Positions 6,414-14,110 of a DNA stretch of 20,927 nucleotides are shown here, in pieces (the stretch's first letter is position 1; every line of letters starts with the position of its first letter). The translations under genes were made by a program, and so were the position numbers. This stretch comes from Myxococcales bacterium UBA1660 (lineage in GTDB: Bacteria > Myxococcota_A > Polyangia > Polyangiales > Houyiibacteriaceae), in the NCBI GenBank assembly GCA_002320815.1, contig DCLA01000050.1:9400-30326 (forward strand). The letters are read 5' to 3'. The notes under the pieces were generated by a model, which saw nothing but the letters and a program-made list of their open reading frames with translations, was not told where the DNA came from and made no database searches.

Positions 6414-9248
6414 GTGGAACCGGAATCCCGCCCGGCACAGCTTCCTCCGACCCTCGATCTGCCCCGCGCCCCCGTCGGCGCCCGGGAGCCGACCGTGGCC
6501 GCTCCCGACCTGAAGGGCGACGCCCACCCGCGGGTGGCGCCCGAGCCCCAGGTCGACCGTGGCACCACCATCGGGGGCTACGAAGTGATCCGTCTGCTCG
6601 GCCGCGGGGGGATGGGCGGCGTCTACCTGGCTCGCGATCCCCGGCTCGGTCGCCACGTGGCCATCAAGATGATGAACGACACCGACCCGGAGTTCGCGGC
6701 GCGACTCCTGGTCGAAGCGCGAGCCACGGCCCGATGCAACCACGAGAACATCGTGGTCATCCACGGGGCGGACGAGTGGGAGGGCCATCCCTTCCTGGTC
6801 CTCGAGCGGCTGGTCGGCGAGTCCCTGTCGGAGGCGCTGGACGACGCGCTGCCCGGCCCCGAGCGGGCGGCGGAGATCGGGCTGGCCATCGCCCGGGCCC
6901 TCGCCCACGCGCACTCCCTCTCCATCGTCCACCGAGACCTCAAGCCCGCGAACGTCTTCCTCACCGAGGCCGGCGTGGTGAAGGTCCTCGACTTCGGCCT
7001 GGCCAAGGCCATCCCCCACCGCCGGACCACCAGCCCGGAGCGCCCCGGCCCGAGCCGGGAGCGGGCCTCGGCGCCGTCGGACGTGGGCTTCGAAGATCCC
7101 GGACTGACCCAGGTGGGTCGGGTGGTCGGGACCCTGAAGTACATGGCCCCCGAGCAGCTCCGGGGCGAAGCGGTCGACGGGCGGGCGGACATCTACGCCT
7201 TCGGCGTCCTGCTCCACGAGCTCTTGGTGGGGGAGCACGTCCTCGGGCCGGAGACCGGGACGCCGCGCCTCTACGCCGCCGCGAACGGCCTGGTGCCCTT
7301 GCCCAACGTCGCCGAGCTCGCCGAGGCCATGCCGCGGGATCTCGCCGAGGTCGTCGCGCGCTGCTGCGCCTACGAGGCGGCGGACCGCTACGGACGAGCC
7401 GACGAGATCGTCACGGCGCTCGAAGACCTCCTGGCGGAACGCGCGCGGGCCCGGGTCGGCGAGAACGATTGCCCCTACCCCGGCCTGAGCACGTTCTCCG
7501 AAGAGCGCGCCGAGCTCTTCTTCGGGCGCTCGGGCGACACCCGGCGGGCCGCGGCCCGCCTGGACCAAGTCCCGCTCGTGGCGGTCGCCGGCCCCTCGGG
7601 GGTGGGCAAGTCGTCCCTGGTCCACGCTGGTCTGGTCCCCGAGCTGCTCCGCTCGGGTCGCTGGCGCACCCTCCGCCTGCGACCGGGGCGCCACCCGGCG
7701 AGCCACCTCGCGGCCCTCGCCGGGCGCCTGGATGGCGACGAGAGCGCGGAGGGCGTAGCCCAGCTCGCCGAGCGGCTCGCCGCCGAGCCCGGCCTCCTGG
7801 CCATGCGCTTGCGCGAACACGCCCAGCGCCAGGGGACCCGACTCCTCGTGGTCATCGACCAGCTCGAGGAGCTCTACACCCTGGGTGCGCCGCTGGCCGA
7901 GCGCCTCGCCTTCACCGCCGCGGTCCGCGCCATCGCCGACGACGTGGCCTCTCCCCTGCGCGTCGTGGCCACCATCCGCTCGGACTTCCTCGACCGCGTC
8001 GCCGAGGACGCGGCGTTCCGCGACCAGGTCACCGGGGGCCTCTTGCTCCTGGCTCCTCTCGGTCCCGACGACCTCCGCGCCGCGTTGGTCGAACCAGCGG
8101 CCCTCGTGGGCTACGGCTTCGAGGGCGACTTCGTGGAGGAGGTCGTCGCCGAGCTCGCCGGCAACCCCGGCGCCCTACCCCTCATGCAGTTCACCGCCGC
8201 CCGCCTCTGGGACACCCGGGACCGCTCCCGGCGGCTCCTCACCGACGCCAGCTACGAGGCCCTCGGCGGCATCGAAGGCGCGCTGGCCTCGCACGCGGAC
8301 GCGGTCTTCGACGAGCTCCCCGCCGCCATCCGCGAGGAGGCCCCCCGGGTCTTCGACCGACTGGTCACCCCGGAGCGGACCCGGGCCATCGCGACCCTCG
8401 ACGAGCTGGTGGAGACCGCCGAAGACCCGGCGCGAGCGCGGGAACTCGTCGAGGCCCTCATCCGAGCGCGCCTCCTCGTGGCTCACAGCGACGACCGGGA
8501 GACCACGGTGGAGCTGGTCCACGAGGCGCTGATCACCCGCTGGCCGCGCTTGGCCGAATGGCTCGACGCCGACCGGGACGACGTGGTGGCCCTCCATCAG
8601 CTCCGGGACGCGGCCCGCCAATGGGACGAGCGCGGCCGGAGCACGGGGTTGCTCTGGACCGGCGACGCGCTCCGCGAGGTCGAGCACCTGCGCCATCGCC
8701 GCACCGGCCTGTCCACCCGCGAGCGCGAGTTCCTCGCCGCGGCCGTCGATCTCGAGGCCCGGTCGCTGCGACGCCGGCGGATGGGTGTGGGGGTCCTGGT
8801 GGCCGTCGCCCTCGCGGTGGCCGCCGGGGCGGTGATCGCCTTGATCACCATCGCGGGCGCGGAGCGATCCTCGCGCGCCGCCGCCGAGCGAGCGCGGGAC
8901 GAGGCCGAGCGGGCCCTGGTGGCCGAACAGCAAGCCACCAGCGAGGCGGAGCGGGCCGAGCAAGAGCGCGCGCAGCGCGAGCTCGCCGAGCAGTCGGCCG
9001 AAGCCTCCGCCCAACAGGTCGCCGAGCGCGACGAGACCTTGGAAGAGACCAACAAACGACTCGAGCACGCCCTCGAGGAGGCGCGCGCGGCCCGGGACGC
9101 CGCTCGGCGGGAAGCCCAGCGGGCCCAGACCGAAGCCGGGCGGGCCCATGACGCCGAGCGCGACGTCCGGGAGCTCCTGGTCGAGCGGGAGCAACGGGTC
9201 CGCGACCTCGAGCGGCGACTCAGTCAGATCAGCACGGAGCTCCGATGA
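6414..9248 (+). CDS. Ser/Thr protein kinase fused to an nSTAND-type ATPase, TM helix and coiled coil
   Basis: 944 aa from GTG 6414; TTG 6402 is an alternative start adding four residues. After a Pro-rich N-terminus, a Hanks-type kinase spans about 54-340. It has a Gly loop (GRGGMGGVYLARD, ~63-75), VAIK lysine 85, HRDLKPAN with D175, DFG D193 and APE 245-247, so it looks catalytically complete. A NACHT/AAA-like nSTAND1 module follows from ~354: PYPGLSTFSEERAELFFGR, Walker A GPSGVGKSS (K399), Walker B LLVVIDQLEEL (D482), then helical STAND regions to ~770. A TM helix lies at ~791-813 and a long charged coiled coil fills ~816-941. In relatives this TM/coiled-coil segment normally leads into WD40 repeats; here the protein ends instead. 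The stop overlaps the FHA gene start (ATGA), pointing to tight co-expression. The role is inferred to be signal-triggered, oligomerising kinase signalling at the membrane. Confidence 0.9.
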   Translation: MEPESRPAQLPPTLDLPRAPVGAREPTVAAPDLKGDAHPRVAPEPQVDRGTTIGGYEVIRLLGRGGMGGVYLARDPRLGRHVAIKMMNDTDPEFAARLLVEARATARCNHENIVVIHGADEWEGHPFLVLERLVGESLSEALDDALPGPERAAEIGLAIARALAHAHSLSIVHRDLKPANVFLTEAGVVKVLDFGLAKAIPHRRTTSPERPGPSRERASAPSDVGFEDPGLTQVGRVVGTLKYMAPEQLRGEAVDGRADIYAFGVLLHELLVGEHVLGPETGTPRLYAAANGLVPLPNVAELAEAMPRDLAEVVARCCAYEAADRYGRADEIVTALEDLLAERARARVGENDCPYPGLSTFSEERAELFFGRSGDTRRAAARLDQVPLVAVAGPSGVGKSSLVHAGLVPELLRSGRWRTLRLRPGRHPASHLAALAGRLDGDESAEGVAQLAERLAAEPGLLAMRLREHAQRQGTRLLVVIDQLEELYTLGAPLAERLAFTAAVRAIADDVASPLRVVATIRSDFLDRVAEDAAFRDQVTGGLLLLAPLGPDDLRAALVEPAALVGYGFEGDFVEEVVAELAGNPGALPLMQFTAARLWDTRDRSRRLLTDASYEALGGIEGALASHADAVFDELPAAIREEAPRVFDRLVTPERTRAIATLDELVETAEDPARARELVEALIRARLLVAHSDDRETTVELVHEALITRWPRLAEWLDADRDDVVALHQLRDAARQWDERGRSTGLLWTGDALREVEHLRHRRTGLSTREREFLAAAVDLEARSLRRRRMGVGVLVAVALAVAAGAVIALITIAGAERSSRAAAERARDEAERALVAEQQATSEAERAEQERAQRELAEQSAEASAQQVAERDETLEETNKRLEHALEEARAARDAARREAQRAQTEAGRAHDAERDVRELLVEREQRVRDLERRLSQISTELR

Positions 9249-10003
9249 GGCGAATCCATCGCATCCCCCGGGTCGAGGGGCTCTGCCCCGAGCAGGTCGT
9301 CGCGCCGAGCGAGAGCGCGGTCGGCGCGGGGCTGGTCGACCCCTTCGGCCGCCTGGTGCCGCTCCGCGAGCGCACCGTGGTCGGCCGTGATCCCGCCGAG
9401 GCGGACCTGGCCATCCTGCAGGGGTCGGTGTCCCGACGGCACGCCCTCCTGGAGCGCACGGCCGACGGCTGGCGCGTGCGGGACGAGGGCTCCACCAACG
9501 GCACCTGGATCGACGGGCGGCGGGTCGGAGCCCCGACCCTGATCGAGGCCGAGCAGCTCCTCGTCTTCGGCGACGTGGGCTTCATCTTCGTGACGGACCT
9601 CCGCGCCGCCCAGCAGGTGAGCGGGTCGGTCGCCGCCACCGAGCGGCGGCCCAGCAGCGGGGTCCTGCGGGTCGTCGAGCCCACCCGCGGCGGCGGCGGC
9701 CTGGTCGAGTTCAACGGCGAGCAGGCCCAGCTCGGCGCCACCCAGGTGGCCCTCCTCATGGCCTTGGCCGAACGGCGCGGCGAAGACCGGGACGTCCCGG
9801 ACGACGTGCGCGGCTACATCCCGGCGGTGGAGCTACAGGTCCGGCTCCCCTGGGACACGGCGACGCCCCAGGGCAACCACGTGAAGCAGCTCGTGCGCCG
9901 GACTCGTCGCGCGCTGGAGCGCATCGACCTCGAGGGCGCCATCGAGTCGCGCCAGGGCTTCGGCTACCGGCTCGTGGTCGAGGCGACCGTCGAGCGGGGA
10001 TAG
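9245..10003 (+). CDS. FHA domain-winged helix (OmpR-type) DNA-binding protein
   Basis: 252 aa. An FHA domain at about 30-118 shows the phosphothreonine-binding residues: VGRD (G47, R48), SRRH (S63, R64, H66) and STNGTW (N85). After a linker, residues ~155-246 resemble an OmpR/PhoB-type winged helix: VALLMALAE, a VKQLVRRTRRALE recognition-helix region, and the family-typical wing IESRQGFGYRL. FHA domains read phosphothreonine made by Hanks kinases. With a 4-nt overlap to the kinase gene, the natural inference is that this is the kinase's effector, a phosphorylation-responsive transcription factor. The order FHA then wHTH is the reverse of mycobacterial EmbR. No TM or signal peptide is seen, so it is cytoplasmic. 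The DNA target is unknown; the divergent promoter upstream is the obvious candidate. The winged helix is called by pattern and is less certain than the FHA. Confidence 0.85.
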   Translation: MRRIHRIPRVEGLCPEQVVAPSESAVGAGLVDPFGRLVPLRERTVVGRDPAEADLAILQGSVSRRHALLERTADGWRVRDEGSTNGTWIDGRRVGAPTLIEAEQLLVFGDVGFIFVTDLRAAQQVSGSVAATERRPSSGVLRVVEPTRGGGGLVEFNGEQAQLGATQVALLMALAERRGEDRDVPDDVRGYIPAVELQVRLPWDTATPQGNHVKQLVRRTRRALERIDLEGAIESRQGFGYRLVVEATVERG

Positions 10004-10007
10004 GCGG

Positions 10008-10039
10008 GTCGGGCCACCGGGAGTCCCCGATGGCCCGAC
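10008..10039. terminator. Strong hairpin between convergent genes (bidirectional terminator)
   Basis: The arms GTCGGGCCA (10008-10016) and TGGCCCGAC (10031-10039) pair perfectly. Inside, after one C/A mismatch, CGGG (10018-10021) pairs CCCG (10026-10029) around an AGTC tetraloop, giving 13 pairs in all. It fills the 39-nt gap between the FHA gene stop and the S-formylglutathione hydrolase stop. There is no T-tract, as often in GC-rich genomes, and the symmetry suits termination from both sides. Confidence 0.75.
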
Positions 10040-10042
10040 GGC

Positions 10043-10879
10043 TCAGCCCTTCAGGTGCGCGGCGTGGTGCCGCAGGTGGTCTTCGACGAAGGTGGCGATG
10101 AAGTAGTACGAGTGGTCGTACCCCTCGTGCCGCCGGAGCTCGAGGGCCTGCCCATGGGCGGCGCACGCGTCCTCGAAGAGCTCGGGCTTGAGCTGCTCGT
10201 CGAGGAACGAGTCCGCCAGGCCCTGGTCGATCAGGATGGTGGTGGGATGCTGCCGCTCCGAGACCAGCGCGGTCGCGTCGTGGCGGGCCCAGGTGGCGCG
10301 GTCTTCCCCGAGGTACTTGGGGAAGGCCTTGATGCCCCAGGGCACCCGCATGGGCGCGACGATCGGCGAGAACGCCGAGACCGAGCGCCACTGATCGGGA
10401 GCCTGCAGGGCCAGGACCAGCGCGCCGTGCCCACCCATCGAGTGACCGAAGACGCTGCGGTACCCCGGCCCCTGGGTCGGGAAGTGCTCGTCGACCAACG
10501 CCGGGAGCTCCCGGGTGACGTACGAGTGCATGTTGTAGTGGGTCGACCAGGGCTCCTCGGTGGCGTCGACGTAGAAGCCGGCGCCCTTGCCGAAGTCCCA
10601 GCCCTCCTCGTCGGGGACCTGGTCACCGCGGGGGCTGGTGTCCGGCATCACCAGCATCAGCCCCAGCTCGGCCGCCACGCGCTGCGCGCCGGCCTTGGTG
10701 GTGAAGTTGTCGGCGGTGCAGGTCAGCCCGCTGAGGAAGGTGACGACCGGAACCGGACCCTCCTTCGCCTGGGGCGGCTGGTAGACCGCGAAGCGCATGG
10801 TGCACCCACACGCGTCGCTCTCGTGCTCGTAGAACCCGTTGATCCCGCCGAAGGAGACCTTCTCTTCGAGGGTCTTCAT
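10043..10879 (-). CDS. fghA: S-formylglutathione hydrolase
   Basis: 278 aa, the full length for the family (esterase D/FrmB). It hydrolyses S-formylglutathione to formate and glutathione, the last step of glutathione-dependent formaldehyde detoxification in the cytoplasm. The catalytic triad is visible: S147 in GHSMGGHGAL, D223 in QGLADSF and H256 in GYDHSYYF. The oxyanion-region segment FLSGLTCTADNF is also present. The start is the ATG at 10877-10879, which shares one base with the stop of the upstream dehydrogenase gene (TGATG), so translation is probably coupled. Co-transcription with the enzyme making its substrate fixes the assignment. Confidence 0.95.
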   Translation of the reverse strand: MKTLEEKVSFGGINGFYEHESDACGCTMRFAVYQPPQAKEGPVPVVTFLSGLTCTADNFTTKAGAQRVAAELGLMLVMPDTSPRGDQVPDEEGWDFGKGAGFYVDATEEPWSTHYNMHSYVTRELPALVDEHFPTQGPGYRSVFGHSMGGHGALVLALQAPDQWRSVSAFSPIVAPMRVPWGIKAFPKYLGEDRATWARHDATALVSERQHPTTILIDQGLADSFLDEQLKPELFEDACAAHGQALELRRHEGYDHSYYFIATFVEDHLRHHAAHLKG

Positions 10880-11991
10880 CAATCGAAGAGAACGACGGAG
10901 CGGATGGACGAGCCGTCGTGCATGAGGTCGAAGGCGCGGTTGATGTCCGTCAGGGGCATCGTGTGGGTGACCATCGAGTCGATCTCGATCTTCCCGTCCA
11001 TGTACCAGTCCACGAGCTTGGGGACGTCGGTCCGGCCGCGGAAACCGCCGAACGCGCTGCCGCGCCAGACGCGGCCGGTGACGAGCTGGAAGGGCCGGGT
11101 GCTGATCTCGACGCCGGCGCCGGCGACACCGATCACCACCGACTCGCCCCAACCCTTGTGGCAGCACTCGAGGGCCTGCCGCATCAGGGTCGGGTGGCCG
11201 ACGCACTCGAAGGTGTAGTCCGCGCCGCCGTCGGTGAGGGCGACCAGGTACTCGACGAGGTCGCCGTCGATCTTCTTGGGGTTGACGAAGTGGGTCATGC
11301 CCATCGCCTCGCCGAGGGCCTTCTTGTCGTCGTTGATGTCGACGCCGATGACCATGTTGGCGCCGACCATGCGCGCGCCCTGGATCACGGAGAGGCCCAC
11401 GCCGCCGAGGCCGAAGACGACGACGTTGGCGCCGGCTTCCACCTTGGCGGTGTTGAGGACCGCGCCGAGACCGGTGGTCACGCCGCAGCCGAGGAGGCAG
11501 ACCTTGTCGAAGGGCGCGTCCTCGCGGACCTTGGCCACGGCGATCTCCGGGAGGACCGTGTGGGTCGCGAAGGTCGAGGTGCCCATGAAGTGATGGATGG
11601 TCTTGCCGCCCTTGGAGAAGCGGCTGGTCCCATCGGGCATGAGCCCCTTGCCCTGGGTCGCCCGGATGGACTGGCAGAGGTTGGTCTTGGGGTTCAGGCA
11701 GAACTTACAGACCCGGCACTCCGGGGTATAGAGGGGGATCACGTGGTCCCCCTTCTTGAGGCCCTTCACGCCCGGGCCCACGTCCACGACGACGCCCGCG
11801 CCCTCGTGGCCGAGCACCGAGGGGAAGAGACCTTCGGGGTCCTCGCCGCTCAGGGTGTAGGCGTCGGTGTGGCAGACGCCGGTGGCCTTAAGCTCGATGA
11901 GGACCTCGCCCTCCTTGGGGCCTTCGAGCTCGATGTCTTCGATGACGAGAGGCTTCTTGGCCTCGTACGCGACGGCAGCTTGGATCTTCAT
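10879..11991 (-). CDS. frmA: S-(hydroxymethyl)glutathione dehydrogenase / class III alcohol dehydrogenase
   Basis: 370 aa, zinc-dependent medium-chain dehydrogenase. It oxidises S-hydroxymethylglutathione (formed from formaldehyde and glutathione) to S-formylglutathione with NAD+; class III ADHs also reduce S-nitrosoglutathione. Catalytic zinc ligands are C40, H62 (GHEGAG) and C169 (LLGCG). Structural zinc ligands are C92, C95, C98 and C106. The Rossmann loop is GLGGVG (194-199). Length and motifs match the family throughout. ATG 11991 has a good Shine-Dalgarno (AGGAG, 11998-12002, 6-nt spacing). It heads a two-gene operon with fghA and is divergent from the PEGA kinase gene. No FrmR-type repressor gene is in the window. 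Confidence 0.96.
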   Translation of the reverse strand: MKIQAAVAYEAKKPLVIEDIELEGPKEGEVLIELKATGVCHTDAYTLSGEDPEGLFPSVLGHEGAGVVVDVGPGVKGLKKGDHVIPLYTPECRVCKFCLNPKTNLCQSIRATQGKGLMPDGTSRFSKGGKTIHHFMGTSTFATHTVLPEIAVAKVREDAPFDKVCLLGCGVTTGLGAVLNTAKVEAGANVVVFGLGGVGLSVIQGARMVGANMVIGVDINDDKKALGEAMGMTHFVNPKKIDGDLVEYLVALTDGGADYTFECVGHPTLMRQALECCHKGWGESVVIGVAGAGVEISTRPFQLVTGRVWRGSAFGGFRGRTDVPKLVDWYMDGKIEIDSMVTHTMPLTDINRAFDLMHDGSSIRSVVLFD

Positions 11992-12040
11992 GACGTGCTC
12001 CTAACACACCCGCGCGCGGCGGGGAGTTCTCGGGGCGCGG

Positions 12041-12046
12041 ACCCTA
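12041..12046 (-). promoter_or_regulatory. Candidate -10 element (TAGGGT) for the formaldehyde operon
   Basis: On the minus strand GC-TAGGGT lies about 49 nt before the dehydrogenase start. It predicts a leader of roughly 40 nt, matching the presence of a proper Shine-Dalgarno at 11998-12002. No -35 consensus is seen. Confidence 0.3.
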
Positions 12047-12086
12047 GCACCCGACCCGCCCCCACGGTGTGACCGCCCGCGCGTAG

Positions 12087-12098
12087 CGCCGTACGGCG
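12087..12098. promoter_or_regulatory. 12-bp perfect palindrome, candidate operator
   Basis: CGCCGTACGGCG reads the same on both strands. It lies in the 145-bp divergent region, 24 bp upstream of the kinase -10 candidate and about 40 bp upstream of the adh -10 candidate. That position suits a dimeric regulator. A short GC-rich palindrome can occur by chance, so the call is tentative. Confidence 0.35.
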
Positions 12099-12122
12099 AT
12101 GCCTTTTCCCGGCGACTGGGGT

Positions 12123-12128
12123 TATCCT
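12123..12128 (+). promoter_or_regulatory. Candidate -10 element (TATCCT) for the PEGA kinase gene
   Basis: GT-TATCCT ends 8 nt before ATG 12137, predicting a leader of only about 2 nt. The GTG at 12131 would lie upstream of the predicted transcription start, favouring ATG 12137. Confidence 0.4.
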
Positions 12129-12136
12129 CGGTGGGC

Positions 12137-13954
12137 ATGCCAGCCACGCCCCAGCCGAGACCTTCGCTCGGCCCCACCCTCCCCCTCCGCATGGGGCGGT
12201 TCACCCTCGCCGAGGAGCTCGGCGCCGGCGGCATGGCGACGGTGTACCTGGGGAAGATGCGGCTCGGCGCCGGTCTCGACCGGCTGGTGGCCCTCAAGAC
12301 GATCCACGGGCACCTGGCGAAGAAGCAGGCCTTCGTCGACATGTTCCTCGACGAGGCCCGGATCGCCTCGAACATCAGCCACCCCAACGTCTGCTCGGTC
12401 TACGACTTCGGCGAGGAAGAGGGCGTCTACTACCTCGCGATGGAGCACCTCCTCGGTGAGCCCCTCTTCGACATGATCGGGGCCATCGACCGCGACCGCG
12501 GCGAGGAGCTGATGCAGGCGGTGCCCTTCCTGGCCGCCCGGGTGATCGCGGACGCCGCCGAAGGGCTCCACGCCGCGCACACCACCAAGTCGAGCGACGG
12601 GAGCGCGCTCGGGATCATCCACCGGGACGTGTCCCCGCAGAACATCTTCGTGACCTACGAGGGCACGGTGAAGATCGTCGACTTCGGCTGCGCGAAGGCC
12701 CTCGAGCGGGTCACGCAGACCAACACCGGCGTCATGAAGGGCAAGGTGTCCTACGCCGCCCCCGAACAGCTCCGGGCCGGGGAGCTCGACCAGCGGGTCG
12801 ACGTCTTCGCCCTGGGCGTGTGCCTCTGGGAGATGCTGGCCGTGCGCCCCCTCTTCCGGCGCGGCAGCGCCATCGAGACCGCCCGCGCCGTCCTCGAAGA
12901 GGAGACCCCCCGGGCCGACGCGGACCGCCCCTGGGTTCCTCGCGCCCTCGCCGACATCGCCGCCAAGGCCCTGGCCACGGACGCCGACGACCGTTTCGAA
13001 TCGGCGCGGGACCTCGGACGCGAGCTCCGCAACTGGATCGCCAAGAGCGGGGTCCCCTTCGAGTCCGCCGAGGTCGCGGAGTGGATGGACTATCTCTTCG
13101 CCGACCGCCACGCCGAGCGACGGGCGGTGGTCCGCAAGGTCGAAGGCATCGACGGGTCGGCGGTGGCCAAGGTCTCCGTCGACGACGACTCGCTCCTGAA
13201 GGCGGTCACCGCGGTGGACCCCGACGCGGACCAGGGCTCCCAGCCCCGCACGCTCCGCTTCGACGTGGAAGACGAGCGACGGCGGGCCCCGCGGAAGAAG
13301 AAGGGCCGCGCCGGGCTGATCGTGCTGGTCGCCCTCCTGCTCGCAGGAGGCGGGGCTGCCGCCTGGGCGCTGACCCAGGATCGGGGTCCCGAGCCCGAGG
13401 TCCCCGTCGCCGTGGCGACGCCGGAGCCGGAGGTCGTCGACGAGAGCGAGGGCTACACCGGCGTCGACATGGTCTTCGAGCCCGACGACGTGACCGTGGA
13501 GCCGCTGGCGGAGGAGCCCGGCGACGAAGAAGCGACGGAGCCGACCGGCGAAGCGGAAGCCCCAGCACGCCAGCCCATGAGCTCCCGGCGCCGCGCCCCG
13601 GCGAGCTCGCGGATGCAGCCCTCCTCGGCCCTGACCGAAGCCGAAGAGGTCGCCCGCGCGGGCGCCTTGGCCGTCCGCGCGACCGGCGGCTTCGCGCGCG
13701 TCGTCTACGAGGGGAACGACCTGGGCCGCACCCCGGTCCGCTTCGATCTCCCGCCCGGCCGGCACACCATCCGGGTCCTGCCCAACGGCGAGGAGCCCGG
13801 CCAGACCTTCCAGGTCCGCATCGAAGCCGGGACCCTGAAGACGATCAACGTCCAGATCCCCAACGACGAACCCCGGGCCGCTCCGACCCCTACTCCGCCG
13901 GCTGACGATCCCGAGGACTCGTGGACCGATCCGGCGGACCTTCCCCCGATGTAG
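12137..13954 (+). CDS. Transmembrane Ser/Thr protein kinase with C-terminal PEGA domain
   Basis: 605 aa from ATG 12137; an in-frame GTG at 12131 is the alternative. The Hanks kinase domain is at about 20-300: Gly loop ELGAGGMATVYLGK, K54 in VALKTI, HRDVSPQN with D164, DFGCAK with D182, and APE 208-210. All key catalytic residues are present. The HRDVSPQN form is the usual myxobacterial variant of HRDLKPxN. A basic stretch (RRRAPRKKKGR) precedes a single TM helix at ~393-413, then an acidic/Pro linker. A PEGA domain (~510-575, VVYEGNDLGRTPVRFDLPPGRHTIRVLPNG) would lie outside the inner membrane, and a Pro-rich tail follows. It probably transduces an envelope signal to cytoplasmic phosphorylation. 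It stands alone, divergent from the formaldehyde operon, and its substrates are unknown. Confidence 0.92.
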   Translation: MPATPQPRPSLGPTLPLRMGRFTLAEELGAGGMATVYLGKMRLGAGLDRLVALKTIHGHLAKKQAFVDMFLDEARIASNISHPNVCSVYDFGEEEGVYYLAMEHLLGEPLFDMIGAIDRDRGEELMQAVPFLAARVIADAAEGLHAAHTTKSSDGSALGIIHRDVSPQNIFVTYEGTVKIVDFGCAKALERVTQTNTGVMKGKVSYAAPEQLRAGELDQRVDVFALGVCLWEMLAVRPLFRRGSAIETARAVLEEETPRADADRPWVPRALADIAAKALATDADDRFESARDLGRELRNWIAKSGVPFESAEVAEWMDYLFADRHAERRAVVRKVEGIDGSAVAKVSVDDDSLLKAVTAVDPDADQGSQPRTLRFDVEDERRRAPRKKKGRAGLIVLVALLLAGGGAAAWALTQDRGPEPEVPVAVATPEPEVVDESEGYTGVDMVFEPDDVTVEPLAEEPGDEEATEPTGEAEAPARQPMSSRRRAPASSRMQPSSALTEAEEVARAGALAVRATGGFARVVYEGNDLGRTPVRFDLPPGRHTIRVLPNGEEPGQTFQVRIEAGTLKTINVQIPNDEPRAAPTPTPPADDPEDSWTDPADLPPM

Positions 13955-14110
13955 GCGGCGGCACGTCTGCGTTGGCGGCGTTCAGCTCGCGACCGTGGCC
14001 CAGGAGGAGGCGCCGCACCTGATCGGCTTCCTCCTCCGCCCGCGCCGCCCGCTCCTCGGCCATCTTCTCCAGACCGGGTGCGTTCGTCCGCTCGGCGGAA
14101 CGTCGCCCAT
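13890..14110 (-). other. Out-of-frame C-terminal helix segment of the CheB-like gene
   Basis: On the minus strand, another frame than that of the CheB-like ORF reads RRSAERTNAPGLEKMAEERA and continues with a Glu/Ala/Arg-rich helix ending QVRRLLLGHGRELNAANAD. This is the kind of amphipathic C-terminal helix that follows LRVLEERA in CheB-like proteins with a zinc ribbon. The in-frame alternative (GDVPPSGRTHPVWRRWPRSG...) looks like shadow translation. The segment ends with a stop at 13890-13892, so it overlaps the convergent kinase gene by 65 nt. It is best explained by a 1-nt deletion (or sequence error) near 14100-14125. Confidence 0.6.

Noticed and set aside
5628..7820. Minus-strand frame spanning the divergent promoter region and the start of the kinase gene
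   Set aside because: It crosses two well-supported genes and has no family motif; composition is shadow-like.
6341..9151. Plus-strand frame of about 930 codons overlapping the kinase in another frame
   Set aside because: It is almost only Arg/Pro/Gly/Ala. The kinase and Walker motifs are in the other frame.
10055..12072. Plus-strand frames opposite fghA and the dehydrogenase
   Set aside because: They are antisense to two enzymes with complete catalytic residues and show no motif of their own.
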